Shown here piece after piece: positions 26,201-35,784 of a DNA stretch of 64,000 bases; positions within the stretch are counted from its first letter, which is position 1, and each line of letters starts with the position of its first letter. The notes beneath the pieces are model-generated. The model was not told the origin of the DNA. It ran no database searches and saw only the letters and a list, made by a program, of their open reading frames with translations. Made by a program: the position numbers and the translations under genes. Origin of the DNA: Cognatishimia sp. F0-27 (GTDB taxonomy: Bacteria; Pseudomonadota; Alphaproteobacteria; Rhodobacterales; Rhodobacteraceae). The stretch is taken from positions 28,092 through 92,091 of the forward strand of contig NZ_JAFMPQ010000022.1 of the NCBI RefSeq assembly GCF_020667845.1, read 5' to 3'.

Positions 26201-26614
26201 ATGCAATTCGCCACGGTCCAGCCTGTCACCGCCCGCACCGACCTTCCCGTCATCACCAATGAGGAGGCCGCAGCGCTGGCACGCACCACCGTCAACCTGT
26301 TCCGGGCCTGGGAGCTGACGGATACCGAAGCCCGCACCTTGCTGGGCGACATGGCGCAACGGACGTGGGCGCGGTGGAAGACCGGCGATATCGGCCGGAT
26401 CGACCGCGACCTGCGCGCGCGCATGGCGATCCTGATGGGGATCCACAAGGCGCTGCGCTATCTCTTCACCGACCCCGCCCGGGGCTATGCCTGGATTCGC
26501 AAGCCGAACGCCGCTTTCGCGGGCCGGAGCGCGCTCGACGTCATGCTCCGGGGAGAGATCACCGATCTGATCGATCTGCGCGCCTATCTCGATGCCGAAC
26601 GGGGCGCCTGGTGA
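26201..26614 (+). CDS. MbcA/ParS/Xre-type antitoxin (DUF2384)
   Basis: A 137-residue antitoxin with an Xre-like N-terminal DNA-binding half (ALARTTVNLFRAWELTDTEA, TWARWKTGDI) and the C-terminal DUF2384 toxin-binding domain (YAWIRKPNAAFAGRSALDVM, GEITDLIDLRAYLDAERGAW). ATG 26201 follows AAAGGAG at ideal spacing; an ATG at 26180 lies inside the operator. It neutralises the RES toxin encoded immediately downstream, with which it overlaps by GTGA. It probably represses its own operon through the upstream inverted repeat. Confidence 0.9.
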   Translation: MQFATVQPVTARTDLPVITNEEAAALARTTVNLFRAWELTDTEARTLLGDMAQRTWARWKTGDIGRIDRDLRARMAILMGIHKALRYLFTDPARGYAWIRKPNAAFAGRSALDVMLRGEITDLIDLRAYLDAERGAW

Positions 26615-27300
26615 ATGTGCCTGTCCGGCGCGTCACCTGGCCTCGGACGGTCCGCATCATCCGCTCGATCCACCCGCCCATCGACCTTTTCGAGGACATC
26701 GCCGATCCGGCTGATTGGGAGGCGCTGGCCTCGGCCGAGGCCAAGTTCAACCCGCGCATCCGCGAGAGCATCGGCGACCTCTCCAAGGTGCCAGTCGCCC
26801 GCCGCGTGACCGGGCCCGGCGCCAGTTGGGTCATGGCGCCCTTCGTGCATTGCTCGCCGCTCCGTCCGGGACGGTTCTCGGACGGCAGCTTCGGTCTCTA
26901 CTATGCGGGCGATCGCACCGAGGTGGCGATCGCCGAGACCGCCCATCACCACGCCCGCTTCATGCGCGCCACGGACGAGGCGCCGGGCTGGACCTCGCAA
27001 TTCCGCGAGCTGATCGGGTCGATCGACACCGATCTCGACGACGTCACGGGCCGCGCCGATCTGCTGGACCCCGACGACTACCGCCCCTCGCAACTCTTCG
27101 GAGCAGAGCGCCGCGCGGCCGGCTCGAACGGCATCACCTGGCCCAGCGTGCGCTTTCCCGAGGGCCAGTGCATTGCCGTCTTCTGGCCCGACGTGATCCC
27201 GATCCCGACCCAAGGGGCGCATTTCGCGTACCACTGGAACGGCACGGCAGTCGATTATGTTAAGCGGCTGGATGATGGGGAGGTATTGCGCGTCTTGTGA
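26611..27300 (+). CDS. RES-domain toxin (NAD+-degrading family)
   Basis: A 229-residue RES protein starting at a GTG that overlaps the antitoxin stop. The family is named after conserved Arg, Glu and Ser residues; visible candidates are the Arg/Glu cluster GLYYAGDRTEVAIAET and the Ser in NGITWPSVRFPEG. RES toxins such as MbcT degrade NAD+ by phosphorolysis or hydrolysis, or modify a host enzyme like ParT, and stop growth when released from the antitoxin. The pair sits in the cargo slot next to trbB and may act in element maintenance or phage defence. Confidence 0.88.
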   Translation: MNVPVRRVTWPRTVRIIRSIHPPIDLFEDIADPADWEALASAEAKFNPRIRESIGDLSKVPVARRVTGPGASWVMAPFVHCSPLRPGRFSDGSFGLYYAGDRTEVAIAETAHHHARFMRATDEAPGWTSQFRELIGSIDTDLDDVTGRADLLDPDDYRPSQLFGAERRAAGSNGITWPSVRFPEGQCIAVFWPDVIPIPTQGAHFAYHWNGTAVDYVKRLDDGEVLRVL

Positions 27301-27320
27301 CGCTTTAAGACCAAAGGTGA

Positions 27321-27350
27321 GAGGCCGTCTGGAGATTCTTGGCCTCGTTT
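27321..27350 (+). terminator. Possible terminator after the toxin gene
   Basis: GAGGCC (27321-27326) and GGCCTC (27341-27346) form a perfect six-base stem with a 14-base loop, followed by GTTTC. It lies between the convergent toxin and metallopeptidase genes. The T tract is short, so this is only a possibility. Confidence 0.35.
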
Positions 27351-27404
27351 CTTGAGCAAATAGAAAGCATCAGGACGTTGTCGAATTGATTGGTGTTAAT
27401 CCCG

Positions 27405-28121
27405 CTAGGCCATCGCCCTTTCGAGCCTTTGCTTTCGACGGTCCCAATCGGGCATCACCTTGTCGAGAAGGTCAAAGAATGCCGCCCCGTGATGAGGCTC
27501 GGCCACATGGCAGAGCTCATGTGTGATCACGTAGTCGATGGCGTCGACCGACGCCTGCACGAGGCGGCGGTTCAGTAGCAGACGTCCGGCGGGCGACATG
27601 GACCCCCATCGCTGCCGGGTCTGACGCACGATGAGCCCCTTCGGCCGGAATGCCTCCGGATCCGGGAACAGACCGAGACAGAGTTCGATCCGTTCCGGAA
27701 ACTTGATGTGAGCCCGATCGCGGTACCATGCCTCGACCAGCTCGCGTGTCACCTCTGGCCTCGTTGGCCGGTGAGTCTGCACGACGATGAAGCCGCGGAT
27801 CAGCTTCACGCTTTCCTGGACATGCGGGACGACCTTCAGCCGGTACTGGCGCCCCAGGTAAAGATGCGTTTCTCCGGCGACGAACCTGCGCTCCGGCGTC
27901 CGCGGTAGGAACTGCGAAAAATACCTCTGCTGCCGCATCACCCATGCCGCGCGCTTCCGCAGCCTGGCTTCGATCGCGTCGAGCGTTGCATCCTCCGGGG
28001 CCGCGATCACCACCGACGCATCCGGCTCGACGGCGATCTCCAGTGTCTTCCTCGGGCGGCGGACGATTTCGTATCGGATCTCCTGCTCACCGTACTGCAG
28101 GCAATGCAATTCCCGCGTCAT
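27405..28121 (-). CDS. YgjP/SprT-like metallopeptidase, last gene of the restriction operon
   Basis: A 238-residue protein of the DUF45/YgjP group of zinc-dependent hydrolases. The zinc motif HELCHVAEPHHGAAF (HExxH followed by a third histidine) is near residue 200. The N-terminal half holds a DUF45 barrel-like region with RRPRKTLEIAVEPDASV and the RQTRQRWGSMSPAGRL segment before the active site. The start overlaps the hsdR stop by ATGA. Such genes often accompany type I restriction operons, but what they cleave is unknown. Translational coupling suggests it is a true part of this system. Confidence 0.85.
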   Translation of the reverse strand: MTRELHCLQYGEQEIRYEIVRRPRKTLEIAVEPDASVVIAAPEDATLDAIEARLRKRAAWVMRQQRYFSQFLPRTPERRFVAGETHLYLGRQYRLKVVPHVQESVKLIRGFIVVQTHRPTRPEVTRELVEAWYRDRAHIKFPERIELCLGLFPDPEAFRPKGLIVRQTRQRWGSMSPAGRLLLNRRLVQASVDAIDYVITHELCHVAEPHHGAAFFDLLDKVMPDWDRRKQRLERAMA

Positions 28122-31100
28122 GCTGCGAACCGGGCCCGGGCGAGGTCCATGATCTTCAGTTCGAGCTCGTCGAGCACCTCCACGGGCAGTTCGACGCCCT
28201 TTTCGTCGCGCAGGACGTCGAAGAAGTAGTCATCGATGGCGTTCCGCAGATTGTTCTGGGCCACCTCGTTCGACCAGATGTCCACGATCAGATGGGACTT
28301 GATGATGTCGATGATCTGTTGAGCGATCGCTGCGGCATCGTCGCCGACTACCAGCTCATCGCCTTCGGTCTTCAGCTGACCGTCCAGGATCCCGAAGAAC
28401 GCCTGCGCATCCTCATCGCCCCGGATGCTTTCCGGAACATCGCGGCCGCGATCCTTGCGCGCGACCTTGCTCGCGAGGTCTACGACGCTGTTCAGGTATT
28501 CGCGCTCGGACAGCCGCTTCTCGCGGTAGGCGCGGATGGTCTCTTCGAGCAGCTCGGAGAACTGTTTGTAGAACGTCGGGTCCTCATCCATCTTCTCGGT
28601 GATCGCCCGCCGGGTCGCGCTGGCGATGCGATCGGCCCTCGAGGCCTCGGACACCCCCGTCTCTTCGACGACGGCCTTCAGCGCGTCGGGATCGTTGATG
28701 TTGACCACCTCGATGATGGTTTCCGCCGGCATTGCCACGACGTGGTCATCAAGGAGCTTCTGAATCTTCGGCTCGAACTCGCGGACATCGACCGTCTCCT
28801 GGTAGCGGAGCTGGACCGAGCGCTTGAGTTCGGAGAACTGTCTCCAGTCGCGTTTCAGGGCATCGACCTTGGTTTCGTCGAAGACATCGAACAGCTTGTC
28901 GGACGAGAGCGAGATGTGCAGGCAGCGGCTGAATGCCTTGAGGCGCGCGTAGAACTCGTGGCGCAGCGCCTCATCAGCAAGGTGCTGCTCGAACTGCTCC
29001 ATGTCCTTCTTGTTCCGCACCGGCTTGAAGAGGTCCCAGAGCTGATCGTGCAGCTGGGGCAGCTTGCGGATCTCATCCCGGACATCATGCACCGTCCCGG
29101 CGAGGTCTGCCGCCTCGTAACCTTCAAAGGCGCTGTACGTCGTCAGGGCGCTGTCCAACTCGCCCAGCAGCCCCTCGTAATCGACGATGAAACCGAACTG
29201 CTTCTCCGTGCCGCCGTCCTCGTACAGACGGTTCACGCGCGCAATCGCCTGCAGGAGATTGTGTTCCTTCAGGGACTTGCAGACGTAAAGCACGGTGTTC
29301 CGGGGCGCGTCGAAGCCAGTGAGGAGCTTCGAGACGACGATCAGGATCTCTGGATCGCCCGAACCCTTGAAGGCATCGATGATCTGGCGGTTGTACTCCT
29401 CCTCGGTCTTGTACCGCGCCATCATCTGCGACCAGAAGCGGCGCACCAGATCCTTGGATTCCTGGTCGACTTCCTCGTTGCCCTCGTTCTCATCCGGCGG
29501 CGAGATGACGATCGCGCTCGAGACATGGCCGATCTCGTCGAGAACCTCCTTGAAGCGGACGGCCGCGGCCTTCGAGGGGGCAACGAGCTGTGCCTTGAAG
29601 CCGGTCCCCTGCCAGTGCTGGCGATAATGCTCGGAGATGTCGAAAGCCTTGGCTCGAATGGCCTGGTCGGTCTTGGCCAGCGCGTCCATTCGGGAGAACT
29701 TGCGTTTGAGGTCAGCCTTCTGGCTGTCGGTTAGCCCCTCGCTGATCTTCTCGAACCATCGGTCGATCACGGTGCCCGAGACCTGCTGCTCCACGAGCCG
29801 CCCCTCGTAGAGCAGCGGCACGACGGCGCCGTCGGCGACAGCCTCGTCGATGGCGTAGCGGTGGATCAGCCGCCCGAAGGTCGAAAGCGTGTTCTTCTCC
29901 TTCTTCAGCAGGGGCGTTCCGGTGAAGCCGAGGTAGCATGCCTTGGGCAGCAGACGCCGCATCTTGGCGGCGAACTGACTGTGCCCGCCGTAGCGCCCCG
30001 TCTGCGTTCTGTGGCTCTCGTCGACCAGCACGAAGATGTTCGGGTCGTCGTCCGCCAGCTTGCTGTTCCTCAGCGCCGTGTCGAACTTGTTGATGATCGT
30101 GGTGACCAGCGGAGCCTTGTTGTGGACGAGCTCCAGAAGATGAGATCCACTCGTCGCCCGAACCGGTTCGAGGTCACAGGACTTGAAGGTGTCCTTGATC
30201 TGCTTGTCGAGATCGTCGCGGTCCGTGACGATGATGATCCGTGGGTTCTCGATGCTGCGCTCGAGAGCGAGCGAGCGTCCAAGCATCACCATCGTCAATG
30301 ACTTGCCCGAACCCTGCGTGTGCCAGATCACGCCGCCCTTGCGGGGGCCGCTCACGTCGTGCTGCTTGACGGTCTCGACGGCGCGCCGGATTCCGAAGAA
30401 CTGCTGGTGGCGCGCAACCTTGCGGACGCCGCCGTCGAACACGGTGAAGCGGCGGATGAGGTCGAGCAGCCGCTCGGGGCGACACAGCGCGTACACCGTC
30501 CGGTCCTGAACCGTGACCGCGCGCGCGCCCTCAGCGGCCATCGCGTCGAAATAGGCGCGCGCGCCCGCGAAATCACCGGAGAAGATGGCGTCCTTCTCCG
30601 TCGCGGTGAGCACACGGTTCGCGAAGGGCGCGATGGCCTCGTCGGTGTCTTCCTCGTCGCGCCATGTCTGCCAGAACTTCCGCGGCGTCCCGACGGTCGC
30701 ATAACGCGCCTCGTTCCGATTCATGCCGATCAGCAGCTGGGCGAAGTGGAAGAGCTGCGGGATGTTGTCCTCGTTCTGGTAGCCGATCAGCTGGCTGTCC
30801 GCCTTCTTCAGGCTTTCGGTCGGCCGCTTGTTCTCGATCACCAGGATCGGGATGCCGTTCACGAACGCGACGATGTCGCAGCGCTTGGTCTGGCTCGACG
30901 CTGTCCTCTCGACCGAGAACTCGGCCGTGACGTGAAAGACGTTGTTCTCCGGCCGCTCCCAATCGATGTAGCGGAACGAGTAGCTCTTCGAGTCGCCGTC
31001 GATGGACTTCGTGATGGTCGTGCCAAGGACGAGCGTGTCGTAGATGTCCTGGTTCGTCCCGCGCAGACCCTTCAACCGATCTGGCGTGGGCTTGAGCCGC

Positions 31101-31342
31101 CGCATCGCCTCATGCGCGTCCTCGAGGTCGAAGCCGTACTCGCGGCCCCGGTGCGTGAAGCCGTTGATGCGCATGAGCTGCTCGGCGAGCACATCGTCCA
31201 GCACCACGTTCCGCAGGCGCCCGCCACGCAGGCGAAGGGCCTCCTCCTGCGAGAGCGGTGTGAACCCGAGCGCCACCAGCAACTGCAGCGCCGGGACTTG
31301 GGACTGATGTTTCTCAGCCGCGATGAAACCCTCGTAATTCAT
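28118..31342 (-). CDS. hsdR: Type I restriction enzyme R subunit
   Basis: A 1,074-residue DNA translocase-endonuclease. The N-terminal nuclease domain has the PD-ExK-like CDIVAFVNGIPILVIENKRP. Then come a superfamily 2 helicase motor with Walker A GSGKSLTMVMLG near residue 345, a DESH box (LVDESHRTQTGRYGG), the YLGFTGTPLL motif III-like segment and a C-terminal subunit-assembly region. It cuts unmodified DNA at a distance after ATP-driven translocation, in complex with HsdM and HsdS. Start and stop overlap the neighbouring genes by ATGA. Confidence 0.95.
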   Translation of the reverse strand: MNYEGFIAAEKHQSQVPALQLLVALGFTPLSQEEALRLRGGRLRNVVLDDVLAEQLMRINGFTHRGREYGFDLEDAHEAMRRLKPTPDRLKGLRGTNQDIYDTLVLGTTITKSIDGDSKSYSFRYIDWERPENNVFHVTAEFSVERTASSQTKRCDIVAFVNGIPILVIENKRPTESLKKADSQLIGYQNEDNIPQLFHFAQLLIGMNRNEARYATVGTPRKFWQTWRDEEDTDEAIAPFANRVLTATEKDAIFSGDFAGARAYFDAMAAEGARAVTVQDRTVYALCRPERLLDLIRRFTVFDGGVRKVARHQQFFGIRRAVETVKQHDVSGPRKGGVIWHTQGSGKSLTMVMLGRSLALERSIENPRIIIVTDRDDLDKQIKDTFKSCDLEPVRATSGSHLLELVHNKAPLVTTIINKFDTALRNSKLADDDPNIFVLVDESHRTQTGRYGGHSQFAAKMRRLLPKACYLGFTGTPLLKKEKNTLSTFGRLIHRYAIDEAVADGAVVPLLYEGRLVEQQVSGTVIDRWFEKISEGLTDSQKADLKRKFSRMDALAKTDQAIRAKAFDISEHYRQHWQGTGFKAQLVAPSKAAAVRFKEVLDEIGHVSSAIVISPPDENEGNEEVDQESKDLVRRFWSQMMARYKTEEEYNRQIIDAFKGSGDPEILIVVSKLLTGFDAPRNTVLYVCKSLKEHNLLQAIARVNRLYEDGGTEKQFGFIVDYEGLLGELDSALTTYSAFEGYEAADLAGTVHDVRDEIRKLPQLHDQLWDLFKPVRNKKDMEQFEQHLADEALRHEFYARLKAFSRCLHISLSSDKLFDVFDETKVDALKRDWRQFSELKRSVQLRYQETVDVREFEPKIQKLLDDHVVAMPAETIIEVVNINDPDALKAVVEETGVSEASRADRIASATRRAITEKMDEDPTFYKQFSELLEETIRAYREKRLSEREYLNSVVDLASKVARKDRGRDVPESIRGDEDAQAFFGILDGQLKTEGDELVVGDDAAAIAQQIIDIIKSHLIVDIWSNEVAQNNLRNAIDDYFFDVLRDEKGVELPVEVLDELELKIMDLARARFAA

Positions 31343-33012
31343 GCTGCCTCGTCTTCGGGGTCAATCACCTCGCCTTCATCTTGATCGCCCCCTGCAGGCT
31401 TGGTTGGCTTCACACCGACCGCAGCCGGTTTCTTGATCCAAGCGAATGCTGCTTTGTAGCCCAGTGCCTTGAGATCGCGGACGGCCTGGCGCAGCGTGAC
31501 GAGGCTGAAGAAAGGAAGCTTCGGCACGTCACCGGTTCCGATGACAGCATAGACGATGGTGTAGTCCCGTGACTGGAAGTTGCTTTCTGCAGTCGGAATT
31601 ATGTCTGCGAAATCCGCCTGACCGGTCTCGGCTTCAACTTCGGAAATCTTGCCTCTGACAAGGTCGCGAGCGGCTCCATCGACGATCAAGATCCGACCGG
31701 AAACCGTTCCCTGGTTGAACAAGTGACTGAGGCGCGAGGACGAGGTCTTGTCCTTCACATGGATGATACGCGAGTCCTTATCGAGGAAATCACAAGCTTC
31801 AACCGTCGTGGTCCAGCCGGTGGGCTTGATGAGTTTGCGATCGAGGCAGAGAAGCTCAGGCACGTCATTCTTCAAGCGCCTGTTGTACTTCTCCTCATTT
31901 TCATCGGGAAGCGCGTCTGGGAGTTCCTCCCTCGGTAGTTCGTCGAAGAACTTCAACAACTCCTGAGCGTAGTCCTGAGCGACCTGATACCAGCGTCCGC
32001 CGGAAAGCACATAGGTATGGCCATCAACCTCGGCTTCGAGAACAAGACACTCGCCAATCTTCCAGCTCTTGCCGCAGTCCTTGCCTTCATCGTCAACCTC
32101 GTGAACAGCATGCTTTCTGAGATCTTCGGCAGTGAAACTCGTCACGCCCTGCTCTTGGAGGGCACCCAGGTAGCCGGAGAGATCGAGGTCGGGGAACACA
32201 AGCTTGCTGCGGAAGCCCTTGTAGCGAATGCAGGCGCCCTTTTCAGGGTCGTAGATGATGGGAAAGGCCAAGTGCAGGCCATCCGGGTCTGCGCCACCGA
32301 TCACAGCCTTGAGCTTCGCGGCAGCAGCAGCATCCAGCTTCTCAAGAAGGTCGGCTTCGCGCACGTGTTTGATCTGGTCGACCCATCCGAAGTGGTTCTT
32401 GTAGTCGTCCTTCGCGTACACGGAGAGCGCGTCGGCGCAGGCTTTCGGGAGGTCAGCCACCTTCAGACGGCGATCCATGGACAAGGCATCGCTGCCCGCG
32501 ACCCGTGTCGCGAAGTCCTTGTCTTTGGGAGTCCCGGCCAGCCCACGAATGATATCGCGTTCGACGTCGATCGCGAAGGCCGTCTGGTCGGATCCCCGAC
32601 TCGTCTGGCTTCTCCGGGACAGGGTGTTCTCGTCGGGCGTCCGGACATCGGCGCTTTTCAGCTGCTCCTCGTCCACCGAGTTGAGGACGACCCGTAGACC
32701 GAAGTCCTGCTCGAACTTGGACGGGTCCAGTTTCACATGGCCCATTCCGAACGACACGGCGAACCAACGGCCGGACGTCTGGAGAAAGACCAGCCCGAAT
32801 GCGGTATTGTTCCACACTTTCTTCTTTTCGTCCGCCGAAAGTCCCAGGAAGCTGGACCATTTCGGCGGGTTGCCACCCATCGTGTCCAAGGCGATCTTGG
32901 CACCTTCGATCTTGGGCCAATCCTCCAAGTCGACACCTTCGCGAAGGGCATCTGCGGGTTCGACACCGTCCTTCAGCAGGCGGATTGATAGCTTCTGAAT
33001 ATTGTCGGTCAT
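31339..33012 (-). CDS. TIGR04141/DUF6119 sporadically distributed protein
   Basis: A 557-residue soluble protein with the N-terminal IQKLSIRLLKDGVEPADALR, the family's GLVFLQTSGRWFAVSFGMGH at about residues 73-92 and the following LDPSKFEQDFGLRVVLN. These match the TIGR04141 or DUF6119 family, a patchily distributed group often found in or beside restriction loci. I see no established catalytic motif. A later segment (GRILIVDGAARDLVRGKI) is near residue 440. The tail is acidic. The gene lies between hsdS and hsdR and overlaps both by ATGA, so it is an integral member of the operon. Its function is unknown. Confidence 0.8.
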   Translation of the reverse strand: MTDNIQKLSIRLLKDGVEPADALREGVDLEDWPKIEGAKIALDTMGGNPPKWSSFLGLSADEKKKVWNNTAFGLVFLQTSGRWFAVSFGMGHVKLDPSKFEQDFGLRVVLNSVDEEQLKSADVRTPDENTLSRRSQTSRGSDQTAFAIDVERDIIRGLAGTPKDKDFATRVAGSDALSMDRRLKVADLPKACADALSVYAKDDYKNHFGWVDQIKHVREADLLEKLDAAAAAKLKAVIGGADPDGLHLAFPIIYDPEKGACIRYKGFRSKLVFPDLDLSGYLGALQEQGVTSFTAEDLRKHAVHEVDDEGKDCGKSWKIGECLVLEAEVDGHTYVLSGGRWYQVAQDYAQELLKFFDELPREELPDALPDENEEKYNRRLKNDVPELLCLDRKLIKPTGWTTTVEACDFLDKDSRIIHVKDKTSSSRLSHLFNQGTVSGRILIVDGAARDLVRGKISEVEAETGQADFADIIPTAESNFQSRDYTIVYAVIGTGDVPKLPFFSLVTLRQAVRDLKALGYKAAFAWIKKPAAVGVKPTKPAGGDQDEGEVIDPEDEAA

Positions 33013-34277
33013 GAAAATTCCTTTTGGTCACTGGCTAAATTCACGCGCCACTCACCGGTCAGCAGTTTCTGCATCAGCCCGCGTTTCTGCAGGGTGACGG
33101 CTTCGATCTCGCGCTCTGTCGCCGTCAGGTCGGCCTTGGCGGTGTTCAGGACGGCAGCGATGGCCTTCTGCTCGTCGAGGTCCGGCAGCGGCAACTTCAG
33201 CGCGGCGAGGTCGGCGTAATAGGTGCGCTGCCGAACGCTGCCCGAGCCGCCGCTGTTGATGTAGTGGGCCCACCAGGACGTCTTGCGGAGGTGGTCGAGG
33301 TAGTCGGGATCGAGGCCATCGGCGTTGCAGGCGAAAACGACATAGTCGGGACTGACCAGCACCGCTTCGTCGCGCTCGTTCATGGCGATGGAGCCGACGT
33401 TGATACGCATCGGGTTGTAGGCGAAGGCGCGCGGCGGCAGGCGCTTGTAGCGGCTGATATCGGCGGCGATGGTCTGCTCGCGCATCGGGACGACGCCCTC
33501 TGCCTTGGTGACGCCCATGACGCGTTCCCGGCCGAGACCCTTGGCGCCGTTCCGCTTCGTCAGTTCTTGCGTCACCGCCTCCAGCCGGGTCGGCGCCCAG
33601 TTGTGGCGGAGGCCCTTCAGGCGGAGTCTCCCGAACAGCAGTGCAGCGCGGAGGGCGCCGAGCCGACGCTCTTTCGCCGTGCGGAGGGCGGTGAGCTTTT
33701 CGAGCGCATCGTCCCAGGTCCGCAGGATCTCGGCGATCTTGCGCTGTTCGGGGAGCGGTGGGAGCGCTACCATGAAGTCGCGGACCGCGTGGATCGAAAA
33801 CTCGAGGCGCGTCGAGCCCACTGCGAGGTTGTCTATACGTCTCTGGGTCTGTGGTGCTTGGATTTGCAATGAGAGGAACTGCGCGTCGCAGCAAGGCTTT
33901 GGGCGAATCCGCGCGATCTCGCGCGCGATGTTCCCTTCGAAGCCGTCAGGTACGACGCCAACTTCACCGATCGTGCCCTTGACCGACAGCAGGACATCGC
34001 CGCCCTGGACGCGGCTACCCTTGTATTGGCCTTCGATCTTTGGCGACGCATGATGGAGTACGACTTCTCCGATGCGCCGAATGTGCTTGATCGGAACGAT
34101 GGGGACTCCACCCGGCGTGTCTGGCCCGATCTGCACGACACCGTAGCGAATAGGCGCGCTGGGCTCGGTGATCTCCTCCAAGCTCAAGACGTCCCAACCC
34201 GTCGGGAGCAGGCCGATCTTGGTTTCTTCGTAACCCTCTCGCTCGGGCGAGCATTCTTCTGCCGCCCTAAGCATCAA
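33009..34277 (-). CDS. hsdS: Type I restriction specificity subunit, full length
   Basis: A 422-residue HsdS with two target-recognition domains. The first ends with PLPPLPEQRKIAEILRTWDD and a coiled-coil spacer near residue 190, and the second with LPLPDLDEQKAIAAVLNTAK near 375 and the terminal helix. Each domain would read one half of a bipartite DNA site. The start overlaps hsdM by 11 bases; the stop overlaps the TIGR04141 start. A second, half-length HsdS lies upstream of hsdM, so two kinds of specificity complex are possible. Confidence 0.93.
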   Translation of the reverse strand: MMLRAAEECSPEREGYEETKIGLLPTGWDVLSLEEITEPSAPIRYGVVQIGPDTPGGVPIVPIKHIRRIGEVVLHHASPKIEGQYKGSRVQGGDVLLSVKGTIGEVGVVPDGFEGNIAREIARIRPKPCCDAQFLSLQIQAPQTQRRIDNLAVGSTRLEFSIHAVRDFMVALPPLPEQRKIAEILRTWDDALEKLTALRTAKERRLGALRAALLFGRLRLKGLRHNWAPTRLEAVTQELTKRNGAKGLGRERVMGVTKAEGVVPMREQTIAADISRYKRLPPRAFAYNPMRINVGSIAMNERDEAVLVSPDYVVFACNADGLDPDYLDHLRKTSWWAHYINSGGSGSVRQRTYYADLAALKLPLPDLDEQKAIAAVLNTAKADLTATEREIEAVTLQKRGLMQKLLTGEWRVNLASDQKEFS

Positions 34278-35784
34278 CGCCGAGCTCCTTCAGATACGCG
34301 GCCATCTTCGCCCTAATCTCGGCCAGTTCCGCCTCGATCCGCAGGATGTCCTTCTGCACGGCGGCGACGTCGATTTCCTCCTCCGGCTCGAAGGTATCGA
34401 CGTAGCGGGGGATGTTGAGGTTGTAGCCGTTTTCGGCGATCTCCTCGGGGCTGGCCCGGTGCGAATACCGCTCGACCTCGGCGCGGGCGCCGTAGGTCTC
34501 CAGCACCTTGGCGACATGCGCGTCGTCCATCACGTTCTGGGTCTTGCCCGGCGTGAACTCCTTGCTGGCGTCGATGAACAGCACGTCGCGCCGGTCCGCG
34601 TTCGCGCCACCTTCCTCGCGCGACCGGTCGAAGATCAGGATGGCGACCGGGATGCCCGTGGTGGTGAACAGGTTGGCGGGCAGGCCGACGACCGCGTCGA
34701 GAAGGTTTTCCTCGATCAACTGCTGCCGGATGCGCCCCTCGGCCCCGCCCCGGAACAGGACGCCGTGCGGCACGATCACCGCCACGCGGCCGGACTGGCG
34801 CTTGGCGATCTCGATCATGTGGGTGATGAAGGCGTAGTCGCCCTTGGACTTGGGCGGCACGCCCCGCCAGAACCGCTTGTACTGGTCGCTGTCCGCATCC
34901 TCGGCGCCCCATTTGTCGAGCGAGAACGGCGGATTGGCGAGCACCACGTCGAACCGCATCAGGTGGTCGCCCTCGACCAGCGCCGGGCTGTTGAGCGTGT
35001 CGCACCACTCGATGCGCGCGGCGTCCTTGGCGTGCAGGAACATGTTCATCCGGGCCAGCGCCCAGGTGGCACCGTTCACCTCCTGACCGTAGAGGGCGAA
35101 ATTCTCGGAACCCACCTCCTGCGAGGCCTGGATCAACAGCGAGCCGGAGCCGCAAGCGGGGTCGCAGATCGTGTTGCCGGGCTGGGGCGCAGCCAGCTTC
35201 GCCAGCAGGCGCGAGACCGGTGCAGGGGTAAAAAATTCACCGGCCTTCTTCCCGGCGTCCGAGGCGAAACGCGAGATCAGGTAGATGTAGCATTCGCCGA
35301 TGATGTCCTCTGTCACCCGCGACGGGCGCAGGTCGAGCGCGGGCTTCGCGAAGTCCTCAAGCATGTTCTTGAGGCGGCGATTGCGATCCTTCGGGCGGCC
35401 GAGGTTGGCCTCGGAGTTGAAGTCGATGTTGCGGAAGACACCCTCGAGCTTCGCCCGGTTGGCGTCCTCGATCTTCTCGAGCGCGATGTTGATCAGCTCG
35501 CCGATGTTGGCCTCGTTCCGCTGGGCGTAGAGGTCGTAGAAGCTGGCACCCTCGGGCAGGATAAAGCGCTCGCGCTCGAGGCGACGGCGAATGCGGGCGT
35601 CGTCGTCTCCGTACTGCTTGCGGTAGGTCTCGTGGTGGTCGTTCCAGAGGTCCGAAATGTACTTCAGGAACAACATCACGAGGATGTAGTCCTTGTACTG
35701 CCCGGCATCGACGGCACCGCGGAAGGTGTCACAAGCCGCCCAGGCGGTCTGGTTGATCTGCTGCTGGGTAACCTGATCGGTCAT
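34267..35784 (-). CDS. hsdM: Type I restriction-modification DNA methyltransferase subunit
   Basis: A 505-residue N6-adenine methyltransferase. An N-terminal helical HsdM domain (DQVTQQQINQTAWAACDTFR) precedes the SAM-binding motif DPACGSGSLLIQ near residue 210 and the catalytic NPPF motif in VLANPPFSLDKWG near 290. It also has TPAPVSRLLAKL, the phospho-loop that precedes motif I in this family. It modifies host DNA and, with HsdS and HsdR, forms the restriction complex. Its start overlaps the half-HsdS stop by ATGA. Confidence 0.95.
   Translation of the reverse strand: MTDQVTQQQINQTAWAACDTFRGAVDAGQYKDYILVMLFLKYISDLWNDHHETYRKQYGDDDARIRRRLERERFILPEGASFYDLYAQRNEANIGELINIALEKIEDANRAKLEGVFRNIDFNSEANLGRPKDRNRRLKNMLEDFAKPALDLRPSRVTEDIIGECYIYLISRFASDAGKKAGEFFTPAPVSRLLAKLAAPQPGNTICDPACGSGSLLIQASQEVGSENFALYGQEVNGATWALARMNMFLHAKDAARIEWCDTLNSPALVEGDHLMRFDVVLANPPFSLDKWGAEDADSDQYKRFWRGVPPKSKGDYAFITHMIEIAKRQSGRVAVIVPHGVLFRGGAEGRIRQQLIEENLLDAVVGLPANLFTTTGIPVAILIFDRSREEGGANADRRDVLFIDASKEFTPGKTQNVMDDAHVAKVLETYGARAEVERYSHRASPEEIAENGYNLNIPRYVDTFEPEEEIDVAAVQKDILRIEAELAEIRAKMAAYLKELGVDA

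Noticed and set aside
27944..29734. Plus-strand frame of 596 codons opposite hsdR
   Set aside because: Antisense shadow of hsdR and the metallopeptidase gene, without domains or a start signal.
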